This document shows positions 25,365-34,541 of a stretch of 64,000 nucleotides of DNA, piece by piece. Position 1 is the stretch's first letter. Each line of letters begins with the position of its first letter. The position numbers were made by a program, and so were the translations under genes. The stretch is taken from contig NZ_RZMZ01000016.1 in NCBI RefSeq assembly GCF_003992675.1, positions 124,001 through 188,000 of the forward strand, read 5' to 3'. The notes beneath the pieces are model-generated. The model was not told the origin of the DNA. It did not search any database and saw only the letters and a list, made by a program, of their open reading frames with translations. The stretch is from Flagellimonas marinaquae. GTDB taxonomy: Bacteria > Bacteroidota > Bacteroidia > Flavobacteriales > Flavobacteriaceae.

Positions 25365-26093
25365 ATGAAAAAAATATCCTTTACTCTGGCTGCTGCCGGA
25401 ATGTTTGTGATGGGAACTACAACTGCGTCTGCAGCAATGTTGCAAGAAGAAGCTGAAGCCAGCAAAGGTTTCACCCAGGTATTGAAAGAGCAATTTATCC
25501 AAGGGGGACCTGCCTTCATGGGAATCGTATTGCTATGTTTGATCTTGGGATTGGCAGTTGCCATCGAAAGAATCATTTATTTGAATTTGGCCACTACCAA
25601 TTCCACCAAATTGAAGCAACAAGTTGAGGACGCTTTGGCTTCAGGAGGTGTAGAAGCAGCCAAAGAAGTATGTAGAAACACTAAAGGACCTGTTGCGTCT
25701 ATCTACTACCAAGGTTTGGATAGAGCTGATGAAGGTTTGGAATCTGCTGAAAAAGCAGTTGTTTCTTACGGAGGTGTGCAAATGGGCCAGTTGGAGAAAA
25801 ACGTATCTTGGTTGTCCCTGTTTATCGCCATTGCTCCCATGCTAGGGTTCATGGGTACGGTAATCGGTATGATTCAGGCCTTCCAGAAAATTGCAGCTGT
25901 AGGTAACTTGAGTGCTTCCCTTATTGCGGGAGATATCCAGGTGGCGTTGTTGACAACCGTATTCGGTTTGATCACGGCGATTATCCTTCAGATTTTCTAC
26001 AACTATATTATTGCTAAAATCGATAGTATCGTAAATGACATGGAAGACAGCTCAATCGCTTTGATCGACATGTTGGCTGCCCACAAGAAGTAA
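25365..26093 (+). CDS. exbB: MotA/TolQ/ExbB proton-channel protein
   Basis: A 242-residue inner-membrane protein that forms the pentameric channel with ExbD. There is an N-terminal hydrophobic segment (about 5-25, possibly a cleaved signal or first helix) and a helix at about 48-70 (PAFMGIVLLCLILGLAVAIE). The large cytosolic loop holds the ExbB signature (SWLSLFIAIAPMLGFMGTVI, about 145-164), and a final helix pair lies around 185-215 with LTTVFGLITAIILQIF. It opens a five-gene cluster: exbB, a small membrane protein, exbD, exbD and a PorT-family barrel, all closely spaced and same-strand. Confidence 0.9.
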   Translation: MKKISFTLAAAGMFVMGTTTASAAMLQEEAEASKGFTQVLKEQFIQGGPAFMGIVLLCLILGLAVAIERIIYLNLATTNSTKLKQQVEDALASGGVEAAKEVCRNTKGPVASIYYQGLDRADEGLESAEKAVVSYGGVQMGQLEKNVSWLSLFIAIAPMLGFMGTVIGMIQAFQKIAAVGNLSASLIAGDIQVALLTTVFGLITAIILQIFYNYIIAKIDSIVNDMEDSSIALIDMLAAHKK

Positions 26094-26119
26094 TTACGAA
26101 TTAAAAACTATCGAGAATC

Positions 26120-26557
26120 ATGAATAAAATAGTTAAAATATTGCTCATCGTCATCGGATTGGTAGCTGCCGTACTTTGGTTCTCCCTTCCTTCTGCCGAT
26201 GATCCAAGCGCCATCAACAGTGGAGCCATGAACTTTATGTTCGTTATTATGTACATCCTGTTGGCCATTGCCGTAATCACTACGGTAGTCTTCGGGTTTG
26301 CAAAATTGTTCTCCACAAAAGGAAGTTTAAAGAAGGCCCTTTTCGCCATAGGTGGATTGGCCATCGTGGTAGCCGTTTCTTATGGGCTATCATCTGATAA
26401 TATGGCCGTGGTCGAAGCAATGTCCGAAAGGGGCGTAGAGACTACGGAAGGAACTGTGAAAAACATCGGAATGGGATTGAACGTATTCTTCATCCTAACA
26501 GCAATAGCTGTAGTTCTGATGGTAGTACCAGGTTTGAAAAAAATGTTTGTAAAGTAA
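26120..26557 (+). CDS. Small four-helix membrane protein between ExbB and ExbD
   Basis: A 145-residue protein with four hydrophobic segments (about 4-22, 33-58, 72-90 and 117-138) joined by short loops. The first loop is FSLPSADDPSAINSGAMN and the longest is residues 90-116. It has no enzyme motif and no known domain that I recognise. Its place, 27 bases after exbB and 12 before exbD, suggests a subunit or assembly partner of the TonB motor. The same gene order is, from memory, common in Flavobacteriaceae, which supports a functional link. Confidence 0.78.
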   Translation: MNKIVKILLIVIGLVAAVLWFSLPSADDPSAINSGAMNFMFVIMYILLAIAVITTVVFGFAKLFSTKGSLKKALFAIGGLAIVVAVSYGLSSDNMAVVEAMSERGVETTEGTVKNIGMGLNVFFILTAIAVVLMVVPGLKKMFVK

Positions 26558-26568
26558 AAAGTTGAATT

Positions 26569-27174
26569 ATGCCTAGAAGAAAAGGAGCACCGGAAGTAAA
26601 TGCCGGCTCCATGGCGGACATCGCATTCCTCTTGCTTATCTTTTTCTTGGTGACCACCACCATAGAAACGGATGCAGGATTGGATAGGATGTTGCCGCCG
26701 ATAGAGCCGCCAGATCAAGATGTTGTAATTAAGCAGAAAAACATTTTTACTGTAAACATCAACAAGAATGGACAGCTTTTGGTCGAGGATAATTTGATGG
26801 AAATGAAGGACCTTAGAAAGGCCGCCACCGCTTTCTTGGAAAACGGTGCGGACGGTACCTGTACTTATTGTAAAGGTAAAAAAGACCCATCTTCGTCAGA
26901 TAACCCAACCAAAGCCATTATTTCGTTGAAGAACGACAGGGAAACCAAGTATAGCACCTACATTACGGTTCAAAATGAATTGGTAGGAGCCTATAATGAC
27001 TTGCGTAACCGTGAAGCACAGCGTTTGTACGGTAAGGATTTTACCGATATGGAAGCGGATTATTTGGATCCGGAGACTCCATCAAGCATTAGAGATGACC
27101 TGAAAGACAAAGTGAAGCGTATCCAAGATATGTTCCCACAGAAGCTTTCAGAAGCAGAAACAACAACCAATTAA
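26569..27174 (+). CDS. exbD: ExbD/TolR biopolymer transport protein, first copy
   Basis: A 201-residue ExbD: a short basic cytosolic tail (MPRRKGAPEVNAG), one membrane helix with the essential Asp in SMADIAFLLLIFFLVTTT (D18), then a periplasmic domain. It is longer than the usual ExbD of about 140 residues. The periplasmic part contains an extra stretch with CTYCKGKK (about residues 97-104) that could bridge as a CxxC disulfide or bind metal, and a charged C-terminal tail. It works with ExbB to harvest the proton gradient for TonB. Confidence 0.9.
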   Translation: MPRRKGAPEVNAGSMADIAFLLLIFFLVTTTIETDAGLDRMLPPIEPPDQDVVIKQKNIFTVNINKNGQLLVEDNLMEMKDLRKAATAFLENGADGTCTYCKGKKDPSSSDNPTKAIISLKNDRETKYSTYITVQNELVGAYNDLRNREAQRLYGKDFTDMEADYLDPETPSSIRDDLKDKVKRIQDMFPQKLSEAETTTN

Positions 27175-27185
27175 AACTATTTAAT

Positions 27186-27668
27186 ATGGCTAAGTTTACC
27201 AAAAAGAAGGATGGCGATTTGCCAGCGGTATCAACAGCTTCGTTGCCGGATATCGTTTTCATGCTACTGTTCTTCTTTATGACAGTAACCACAATGAAAG
27301 ATAGTTCGCTAATGGTTGCCAATACCCTTCCCAACGCTTCTGAAATCAAGAAGTTGGAGAAGAAGGATCGTGTTATTTATATTTACGTGGGAACACCTAC
27401 GCAAGAATATCAAAAGGTTTTTGGTACTGAACCAAAAATCCAATTGAACGATAAGTTTGCCAATGTGGACGAAGTAGGTTCGTTTATTTTGGCAGAACGC
27501 GCAAAAAAACCGCAAGAACTTCAGAACGTATTGACTACTGCTTTGAAAGTGGATAAGGATGCCAATATGGGCCTTATTACCGATATCAAGCAACAATTGA
27601 GAGAAGTGAACGCCCTAAAGGTAAATTATACGACCTATGAGGGAGACGCTTTTAACAATCTACAGTAG
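27186..27668 (+). CDS. exbD: ExbD/TolR biopolymer transport protein, second copy
   Basis: A 160-residue ExbD with the membrane helix and Asp in SLPDIVFMLLFFFMTVTT (D22) and a standard-length periplasmic domain. It lies 11 bases after the first ExbD. Two dissimilar ExbD copies in one cluster are typical of Bacteroidota, and a heteromeric channel is a reasonable inference. A strong terminator follows. Confidence 0.9.
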   Translation: MAKFTKKKDGDLPAVSTASLPDIVFMLLFFFMTVTTMKDSSLMVANTLPNASEIKKLEKKDRVIYIYVGTPTQEYQKVFGTEPKIQLNDKFANVDEVGSFILAERAKKPQELQNVLTTALKVDKDANMGLITDIKQQLREVNALKVNYTTYEGDAFNNLQ

Positions 27669-27690
27669 ACAATAACTTAGATTTAGTGGG

Positions 27691-27727
27691 AAACGCTCCA
27701 AATTTTTAATTTGGGGCGTTTTTTGTT
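27691..27727 (+). terminator. Rho-independent terminator after the exb genes
   Basis: AAACGCTCCAAA pairs with TTTGGGGCGTTT (12 bp, one G-T) around a TTTTTAA loop, followed by a T-run. It closes the exbB-exbD-exbD transcript before the PorT-family gene, which then begins only a few bases later. Confidence 0.85.
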
Positions 27728-27739
27728 TTAAATTCACTT

Positions 27740-28441
27740 ATGATTCGTTTTATAAATCAGTTAATGATTGGCGCATGTGCCCTGTACTCGGTTTCGACTT
27801 GGGGACAGTCCTCTGTGGATAGTATCCAAGAGTTAGATCAAAACTATTTGGAGGACCAATTTTATGTTGGTGTGGCCTATAATGTGTTATTGGATGCACC
27901 TGATGACATGGGGCAGCGCAATTTTTCCTATAACCTGCAAGCGGGATTTATCAAGGATATACCATTAAATCAAAGACGAAATTTTGGGTTGGGCATAGGA
28001 ATTGGGTACGCGGTCAATTCGTATTATTCAAATTTGGTGGCATCCGAAGAAGGCAACCAGGTCACCTATAGTGTAACGCCAGATGTTGGTTTTAACCGCA
28101 GCAAGCTCGAAACGCATGCTGTTGAATTTCCATTGGAACTTCGTTGGCGCACCTCTACAGCTGCCGATTATAAGTTTTGGCGCGTATATGCCGGAGTAAA
28201 GTTTGGGTATGTTTTCTCGGGCCGGTCTAAATTGGTGATGGATAGTGGCAATGAATCATTTTCCAATCCGGATATCCAAGAGTTTCAATATGGCTTGATG
28301 CTGAATTTTGGATACAACACGTGGAATGTACACGCCTATTATGGTCTGAATTCCCTGCTCAAAGATGGAACCACATTGAACGAGGCGCCCATCGATGACT
28401 TGAACATACTTCGTATCGGTCTTATTTTTTATATCCTATAA
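27740..28441 (+). CDS. PorT-family outer-membrane beta-barrel protein
   Basis: A 233-residue protein with a signal peptide (about residues 1-23, ending near TWGQS) followed by barrel strands: YVGVAYNVLLDA, FSYNLQAGFIKDIPL, FGLGIGIGYAVNS, WRVYAGVKFGYVFSG, and a final ILRIGLIFYIL. This is the OMP_b-brl_2/PorT layout. True PorT is a type IX secretion component, and whether this is that protein or a paralog cannot be settled by reading. It sits downstream of the exb terminator, and its stop overlaps the PAP2-like gene stop by 6 bases (convergent). Confidence 0.82.
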   Translation: MIRFINQLMIGACALYSVSTWGQSSVDSIQELDQNYLEDQFYVGVAYNVLLDAPDDMGQRNFSYNLQAGFIKDIPLNQRRNFGLGIGIGYAVNSYYSNLVASEEGNQVTYSVTPDVGFNRSKLETHAVEFPLELRWRTSTAADYKFWRVYAGVKFGYVFSGRSKLVMDSGNESFSNPDIQEFQYGLMLNFGYNTWNVHAYYGLNSLLKDGTTLNEAPIDDLNILRIGLIFYIL

Positions 28442-29038
28442 CCAATATTTCAGAATGATAAGCTGGGAGCAACTTCCCAGTAGAAACCCTATCAATAATT
28501 CGTTGGCAGTGTGCGCACGCAAGTATAGGCGGGACGTTGCCACCAAGCCCGTACAAAGAGTAAACAAACTAATGGCAGTGGTAATGTTGATTTCAAAATG
28601 GATGCTCAAGGCCACCAGAAAGGTCAAGATGCTCCCCATGCCCAAAAGGTGCATACTTGTTTTAAATTTGAAGAACAATAGGATAAGTGTTGCAGAAGTG
28701 GCCGTCAATAGTCCCGTAAAATAGTAAAAGAGCTCGTGTACGTAATTATTGGGTATTACCTTGTACAATATCATTAAAAAAATGATACAGCTAATGTAAA
28801 GCGGGTATTTGCGCTCTTGGACCGTAGGAAGGAAAATCGAATGGATGATTCCTAGGTTCTTTAAGATCAGAAAAAAGATAATCGGAATGATTACCGTAAG
28901 AATAAATATGGGGAGGATGTTGCCGCTCTGGGTTTCCAAGGTACTATACGGGGCCACCAGAAAATAAGCAATCGTGCCTCCAATCGGGATAAACAACGGA
29001 TGGAACAGGTACGATATAATGTGGAATATGTGGCGCAT
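28436..29038 (-). CDS. PAP2-like integral membrane protein
   Basis: A 200-residue protein with about six membrane helices. The C-terminal signature ATSRLYLRAHTANELLIGFL resembles the PAP2 phosphatase motif SRx5Hx3D, but the Asp is replaced by Glu or shifted and the first KxxxxxxRP motif is not clear, so activity is uncertain. The start is the ATG at 29038, which overlaps the rpoN stop by one base (TGATG), so translation is coupled to sigma-54. A TTG one codon earlier is less likely. Confidence 0.72.
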   Translation of the reverse strand: MRHIFHIISYLFHPLFIPIGGTIAYFLVAPYSTLETQSGNILPIFILTVIIPIIFFLILKNLGIIHSIFLPTVQERKYPLYISCIIFLMILYKVIPNNYVHELFYYFTGLLTATSATLILLFFKFKTSMHLLGMGSILTFLVALSIHFEINITTAISLFTLCTGLVATSRLYLRAHTANELLIGFLLGSCSQLIILKYWL

Positions 29039-30495
29039 CAAATTTCTTTTCGTAGTCGGGCTACCGGTATGCCCAACTGTTCCCGATATTTGGCGACTGT
29101 TCGCCGGGCAATCGGATATCCCCTTTCTTTGAGAATCTTGGCCAGCTTTGCATCGGTAAGGGGCTTCTTCTTCTCCTCGTCGCGAATAACGGTTTCCAAT
29201 ATCTTTTTGATTTCCTTGGTGGATACATCCTCGCCCTGCTCATTTTTCATCGCCTCGGAAAAGAAATCCTTGATCAATTTAGTGCCGTAGGGGGTGTCCA
29301 CGTATTTACTGTTGGCCACCCGAGATACGGTGGAAACATCCATGTCAATCCTATCTGCGATATCCTTCAAGATCATGGGGCGTAATTTCCGCTCGTCCCC
29401 GGTCATAAAGTATTCTTTCTGATATTCCATGATGGTGTTCATGGTAATATACAAGGTCTGCTGTCGCTGGCGGATGGCATCAATGAACCATTTGGCCGCA
29501 TCCAGCTTTTGTTTGATGAACATCACCGTATCCTTTTGGGATTTCGACTTTTCCTTGGCGTTTTTGTACCCTTCGAGCATATTGCTATATTCTTTGGATA
29601 CGTGAAGCTCTGGTGCATTTCTGCCATTTAGGGTAAGCTCCAGCTCTCCATCCACTATTTTAATGGAAAAATCGGGCACGATGTGCTCTATCATCCGGGT
29701 GTTGCCAGAGTAGGAGCCTCCCGGTTTTGGGTTCAGCTTTTCAATTTCCGAAATGGCTTCCTTGAGTTCTTCTTCCGAAACGTGATGTTTTTGGATGAGC
29801 TTGGCATAATGCTTTTTGGTAAAATGTTCAAAGGACCGCTCCAAGATGCTAATGGCCAATTCTATCGAAGGTTTTGGCTCCTTTCGTTTCAGCTGAATGA
29901 TCAAACACTCGTCCAACGATCGGGCTGCCACGCCCGGGGGGTCCAAGTCTTGAACCATCCTTAAAACCTCCTTGATCTTGTCCTCTTCCACATAAATGTT
30001 CTGGGTAAAGGCCAAATCGTCCATAATGTCCGCGAGGGGCCGGCGGATATAGCCGCTTTCATCCACACTGCCCACTAAAAACTCTGCAATGGCCCATTCT
30101 TCATCGTCCAGATACACCGTATTGAGTTGATTGAGCAAGTATTGGGTAAAGGATATTCCTGCTGCGTAAGGCACTTGCTTATCCTCATCGTCCGCACTGT
30201 AATTATTGGTTTGGGTGCGGTAATCTGGGATTTCGTCGTCACTGAGGTAATCATCGATATTGATTTCCTCGGTGTCGATATTTTCGTTGTCCTCCGACTC
30301 ATCATAGGTATCCTCGTACAGATCATCCAGGTTGTCCGTTTCCTCTTTGCCACTCTCCAAGGCAGGGTTTTCCTCCAGCTCTTGTTTCAAACGCTGTTCA
30401 AAAGCCAATGTAGGCAGTTGAATCAGTTTCATGAGCTGAATCTGCTGTGGAGACAGTTTCTGGGAAAGCTTAAACTGTAGATGTTGCTTCAGCAT
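29038..30495 (-). CDS. rpoN: RNA polymerase sigma-54 factor
   Basis: A 485-residue sigma-54. Region I opens with the Gln/Leu-rich QHLQFKLSQKLSPQQIQLMK, followed by an acidic region II (about 45-95, Asp/Glu-rich). The core-binding and DNA-binding parts include the helix-turn-helix, with ADRIDMDVSTVSRVANSKYV. The RpoN box ARRTVAKYREQLGIP sits close to the C-terminus. All family parts are present and length is normal. It needs AAA+ enhancer-binding activators, none of which is in this window. It lies 47 bases downstream of asnS, same strand. Confidence 0.96.
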   Translation of the reverse strand: MLKQHLQFKLSQKLSPQQIQLMKLIQLPTLAFEQRLKQELEENPALESGKEETDNLDDLYEDTYDESEDNENIDTEEINIDDYLSDDEIPDYRTQTNNYSADDEDKQVPYAAGISFTQYLLNQLNTVYLDDEEWAIAEFLVGSVDESGYIRRPLADIMDDLAFTQNIYVEEDKIKEVLRMVQDLDPPGVAARSLDECLIIQLKRKEPKPSIELAISILERSFEHFTKKHYAKLIQKHHVSEEELKEAISEIEKLNPKPGGSYSGNTRMIEHIVPDFSIKIVDGELELTLNGRNAPELHVSKEYSNMLEGYKNAKEKSKSQKDTVMFIKQKLDAAKWFIDAIRQRQQTLYITMNTIMEYQKEYFMTGDERKLRPMILKDIADRIDMDVSTVSRVANSKYVDTPYGTKLIKDFFSEAMKNEQGEDVSTKEIKKILETVIRDEEKKKPLTDAKLAKILKERGYPIARRTVAKYREQLGIPVARLRKEI

Positions 30496-30542
30496 ATAAA
30501 TTGATGAATTGGAATCTTACCTTTTAAAATACTAAAATCAAA

Positions 30543-31976
30543 TTAAAACTCCGCATTTTGCGGTGTTCTAGGGTAGGGTATCACGTCTCTAATGTTGCCC
30601 ATGCCCGTAGCAAATTGAACCATGCGCTCAAATCCAAGACCAAACCCACTGTGTACCGCGGTCCCAAATTTCCGGAGGTCCAAATACCACCAAAGTTCCT
30701 TGGCGTCAATGTCGAGTTCCTTGATTTTTTGTTCCAGCACATCCAAACGTTCTTCCCGCTGCGAACCACCAACTATTTCACCAATTCCTGGGAAAAGTAC
30801 GTCCATGGCACGAACGGTCTTACCGTCGTCATTCAGGCGCATGTAGAACGCTTTGATGTTGGCCGGGTAATCGAACAGGATTACGGGGCATTTAAAATGT
30901 TTTTCCACCAAAAAGCGTTCGTGCTCACTTTGTAAGTCAGCACCCCACTCTTCGATAGGGAACTGGAATTTTTTCTTTTTGTTCGGTTTGCTGTTCTTCA
31001 AGATATCAATGGCCTCGGTATAGGAAACCCTTTTGAAATTGTTTTCCACCACAAACTTCAATTTTTCAATGAGTGCCATTTCGGACCGTTCGGTCTGTGG
31101 CTTGCTCTTCTCCTCTTCCAATAGGCGTTTTTCCAAGAACTCAAGATCATCTTGGCAATGGTCCAGCACATATTGAAGTATGTATTTGATGAAATCCTCT
31201 ACCAAATCCATGTTGGCATCCAGATCATAAAATGCCATTTCGGGCTCTATCATCCAAAATTCTGCCAGGTGACGGGATGTGTTGGAGTTTTCTGCCCTAA
31301 ACGTGGGGCCAAAGGTGTATACTTTGCCCAACCCCATGGCATAGGTCTCTGCTTCCAACTGTCCGGACACGGTCAAATTGGTTTCCTTGCCAAAAAAGTC
31401 CTCGGTGTAATCTACCTCCCCAGCATCGTTCAAAGGCGGATTCTTTTCATCCAATGTGGTTACCCTGAACATTTCTCCTGCACCCTCGGCATCAGAACCG
31501 GTAATGATAGGGGCATGCATATAATAAAATCCATTTTGCTGAAAGTAGCTGTGAACTGCAAAGGACAGCACCGAACGGATGCGCATTACGGCCGCAAAGG
31601 TATTGGTACGAACCCTAAGATGCGCCTTCTCCCTTAAAAACTCCAAGGAATGTTTTTTGGGTTGAATGGGATAGGTCTCGGGATCTGCCGTTCCGTGCAC
31701 GAATACATCGGTGACCTGGATTTCCACGCTCTGTCCTCGGCCTTGGCTTTCTTCCAAGGTTCCGGTGACCTTTAGCGCGGCCCCAGTGGAAATTTGCTTT
31801 AAAAGTGCTTCGTCCAAATTTTCAAAATCCACCACACATTGCATGTTGTGAATGGTTGAGCCATCGTTCAAGGCAATGAACCTGTTGCTTCTAAATGTTT
31901 TTACCCATCCATTTACTTCAACGGAGTCTCCTACGGGCTGCTTTTCCAGCAATTCTTTTATGGAATAAGAAATCAT
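30543..31976 (-). CDS. asnS: Asparagine--tRNA ligase
   Basis: A 477-residue class II aminoacyl-tRNA synthetase. The OB-fold anticodon domain (about 1-110, VEVNGWVKTFRSNRFIALND) is followed by the catalytic core with motif 2 (TFGPTFRAENSNTSRHLAEF) and motif 3 (GFGLGFERMVQFATG, near the C-terminus). The fRAENSNTSRHL form and absence of an Asp-specific insertion fit AsnRS rather than AspRS. Length is normal. Confidence 0.96.
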   Translation of the reverse strand: MISYSIKELLEKQPVGDSVEVNGWVKTFRSNRFIALNDGSTIHNMQCVVDFENLDEALLKQISTGAALKVTGTLEESQGRGQSVEIQVTDVFVHGTADPETYPIQPKKHSLEFLREKAHLRVRTNTFAAVMRIRSVLSFAVHSYFQQNGFYYMHAPIITGSDAEGAGEMFRVTTLDEKNPPLNDAGEVDYTEDFFGKETNLTVSGQLEAETYAMGLGKVYTFGPTFRAENSNTSRHLAEFWMIEPEMAFYDLDANMDLVEDFIKYILQYVLDHCQDDLEFLEKRLLEEEKSKPQTERSEMALIEKLKFVVENNFKRVSYTEAIDILKNSKPNKKKKFQFPIEEWGADLQSEHERFLVEKHFKCPVILFDYPANIKAFYMRLNDDGKTVRAMDVLFPGIGEIVGGSQREERLDVLEQKIKELDIDAKELWWYLDLRKFGTAVHSGFGLGFERMVQFATGMGNIRDVIPYPRTPQNAEF

Positions 31977-32066
31977 TCTAAAACTATCTTAATTGAGTCG
32001 GTAAAGATAGGTTTTTGATAAAAAATGATGGCAATGGAATAGCCTAATTTATGGGAGTTTCCGTTA

Positions 32067-34466
32067 CTATTTGTCCTTGGGATTGTCTTCGTCCTTGGGC
32101 AAAATGTCTATTTGTGGCTTTTTGAGCACCTGCTTATTGGCAATGCTTCGTTCCAAAGAGAGCAATAAGGATGGTAATAAGATCAAATTGGATAACATGG
32201 CAAATAGCAGTGTGGCCGATACCAGACCTCCCAAAGCCTTGGTGCCCCCAAAGCTGGAAACAATGAACACCGAGAACCCAAAGAACAGTACGATGGAGGT
32301 ATAGAACATACTTACACCGGTTTCGCGAAGGGCTGCATACACCGAACGTTTAATGTGCCAACGATTGGCCGCCAACTCTTGACGGTATTTGGCCAAAAAG
32401 TGAATGGTGTCGTCCACCGAAATACCAAATGCAATACTGAACACCAAAATCGTTGATGGTTTAATGGGCACTCCTAAATACCCCATGACTCCTGCGGTGA
32501 TGACCAAGGGCAGCAGGTTGGGTACCAACGAAATAATCACCATTTTATACGAGCGGAACAGATATGCCATGAATAGGGAAATGAGTCCAATGGCCAAGGC
32601 AAGGGAAAGCAGGAGATTCTTGACCAAGTATTTTGTTCCTTTTAGGAACAAGAGCGCTTTGCCCGTCATAAAAACATCATAGCGATCAGCTGGAAACTGT
32701 TTGGCAATGGCTTCCTGTACATCTTTTTCTATTTCTTCCATGCGGTCGATTTTTACATCGCGCATGTAGGTGGTCAAACGTGCGGTTTGGCCAGTACTGT
32801 CCACAAAACTTTGTAAAAGGTCCGTGCCTCCAGTGGATGACTTTTGCACGGCGTTCATGATAAACGTGTTTTCTTGGCTGGTGGGCAGTTGATAGTATTT
32901 AGGTATGCCGTTATAAAAGGCCTGCTTGGAATATTTCACCAGATCAACAATCGAAATAGGTCTGGACAGTTCCGGGATTTCGTCGATAACGGTTCCCAAT
33001 TGGTCCATTCGTTTAAGGGTCGATGGTTTCATCACGCCGTTTTTCCGCTTGGTGTCGACCACAATTTCCATGGGCATGATGCCGTCAAATTCGGCTTCAA
33101 AAAATTGGATGTCCTTATAAAAATGACTGTTTTTGGGCAAGTCCTCAATCCTACTTCCGGTGATGCGCATTTGATAAATCCCAACAATGCTCAATACCAA
33201 AATGGCTACTGTGGTAATGTACACCGCAATTCTGTGGTTACGCACCATATTTTCCATCCAGTTGACAAAAATATCCATCCATTTTTTGTTCAGGTGCTTC
33301 AAATGCTTGGTCTTTGGAAGCGGCATAAAGCTGTAAATGATGGGTATGATCAACAAGGAAAGAATAAAAATTCCCACAATATTGATGGAAGCAACGATAC
33401 CAAATTCTTTGAGCAGGTCACTATCCAAAATGATAAAGGTTGCGAAGCCCGAAGCTGTCGTAATATTGGTCATTAAGGTGGCGTTTCCGATTTTGGAAAT
33501 CACCCGTTGCAGGGAAAGCGCTTGGTTCCCGTGTTTTTTTACCTCTTGTTGGTATTTGTTGATAAGGAAAATGCAATTGGGTATACCGATGACGATGATC
33601 AGTGGCGGAATAAGGGCGGTAAGGATGGTAATCTCATATTTGAGCAGTCCCAAAATACCGAAGGCCCACATGACCCCAATGATCACCACACACATGGATA
33701 TAAAGGTGGCCCTAAAACTTCTGAAGAAAAAGAAAAAGATGATGGAGGTTACCAAAAGCGCTCCCACGATAAAAATTCCTATTTCGTCCACAATGGATTT
33801 GGTGTTCCACGTTCGGATGTAGGGCATCCCAGAGACGCGAACGTCCAATTGGGTCTCTTGCTCAAAATTTTCCACAAGGTCGGCCAAGTCATTGAGGATA
33901 AACTCGTTCCGAACTGCGGTATTCATGATGTCCTTGTCCAGATACACCACTGTTTGTATGGTTCCGCTTTCGGGGTTGTAGACCAGATTGTCGTAAAACG
34001 GAAGTTCGTTGAAAAGGTGGTTGGTAAGCGAATCAATCTCCTGTTTGGTCTTTGGGGCGGACTTGATCAAAGGATTCATCACAAAGGTCTGTGTCTCCGA
34101 ATCCTTGACGAGTTCTTTTAGGTTTTCCAAAGAAATCACGTAGTCCACTTCGGGGAACGCATCTAGCTGTTTACTGAGCGTGTTCCAACGGTTGAAGTTT
34201 TTGGGCGTGAACAAAGCCGAATCCCGAATGGCCAAAACGATGGCGTTGCCCTCTTCGCCAAATATTTGGGTAAATGCATTGTATTGAATGGTTGCGGGAT
34301 GGTCGTCGGGAAGTATATTGGCCTCGGTATTGGAAAACTGCATGTTTTTCCATTGCAAGGCCAAGAATACGGTCATTCCAACGACGCCAAGTAGAATAAG
34401 AATCCTATTGCGGAGAATAATACTTGCGACCTTAGGCCAAAATCCTTTAGTGAGCTTTGCTACCAT
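32067..34466 (-). CDS. RND superfamily (MMPL-type) transporter
   Basis: A 799-residue inner-membrane exporter with 12 helices in two repeats. It follows the MMPL/SSD pattern: first helix LGVVGMTVFLALQW, then a large periplasmic loop (about 40-230), five more helices, a second periplasmic loop (about 450-620), and the last block with FGISVDDTIHFLAKYRQELA. That last motif holds the Asp pair that relays protons in RND proteins. It also has SIAFG and GLVSATLLFAMLSNLILLPS. Substrate is unknown; lipids, hopanoids or antibiotics are typical for the group. Single gene upstream of asnS, 90 bases away, with an AT-rich gap. Confidence 0.9.
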   Translation of the reverse strand: MVAKLTKGFWPKVASIILRNRILILLGVVGMTVFLALQWKNMQFSNTEANILPDDHPATIQYNAFTQIFGEEGNAIVLAIRDSALFTPKNFNRWNTLSKQLDAFPEVDYVISLENLKELVKDSETQTFVMNPLIKSAPKTKQEIDSLTNHLFNELPFYDNLVYNPESGTIQTVVYLDKDIMNTAVRNEFILNDLADLVENFEQETQLDVRVSGMPYIRTWNTKSIVDEIGIFIVGALLVTSIIFFFFFRSFRATFISMCVVIIGVMWAFGILGLLKYEITILTALIPPLIIVIGIPNCIFLINKYQQEVKKHGNQALSLQRVISKIGNATLMTNITTASGFATFIILDSDLLKEFGIVASINIVGIFILSLLIIPIIYSFMPLPKTKHLKHLNKKWMDIFVNWMENMVRNHRIAVYITTVAILVLSIVGIYQMRITGSRIEDLPKNSHFYKDIQFFEAEFDGIMPMEIVVDTKRKNGVMKPSTLKRMDQLGTVIDEIPELSRPISIVDLVKYSKQAFYNGIPKYYQLPTSQENTFIMNAVQKSSTGGTDLLQSFVDSTGQTARLTTYMRDVKIDRMEEIEKDVQEAIAKQFPADRYDVFMTGKALLFLKGTKYLVKNLLLSLALAIGLISLFMAYLFRSYKMVIISLVPNLLPLVITAGVMGYLGVPIKPSTILVFSIAFGISVDDTIHFLAKYRQELAANRWHIKRSVYAALRETGVSMFYTSIVLFFGFSVFIVSSFGGTKALGGLVSATLLFAMLSNLILLPSLLLSLERSIANKQVLKKPQIDILPKDEDNPKDK

Positions 34467-34541
34467 GTGGGTTTTGTTGGGCGCAAAGGTAGAAAATGAT
34501 ATGTTGTGTTCCTAGGAAAGGACCCTACCAAAACCCAAGTT

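Noticed and set aside
29038-30495. sigma-54 as a sign of a nearby nitrogen or stress regulon
   Set aside because: No -24/-12 promoter or AAA+ enhancer-binding activator was recognised in the window. rpoN here is simply part of a conserved gene order.
32844-33476. A 210-residue plus-strand frame inside the RND transporter
   Set aside because: Antisense shadow. Its Gly/His/Asn-rich sequence has no domain and no start signal.
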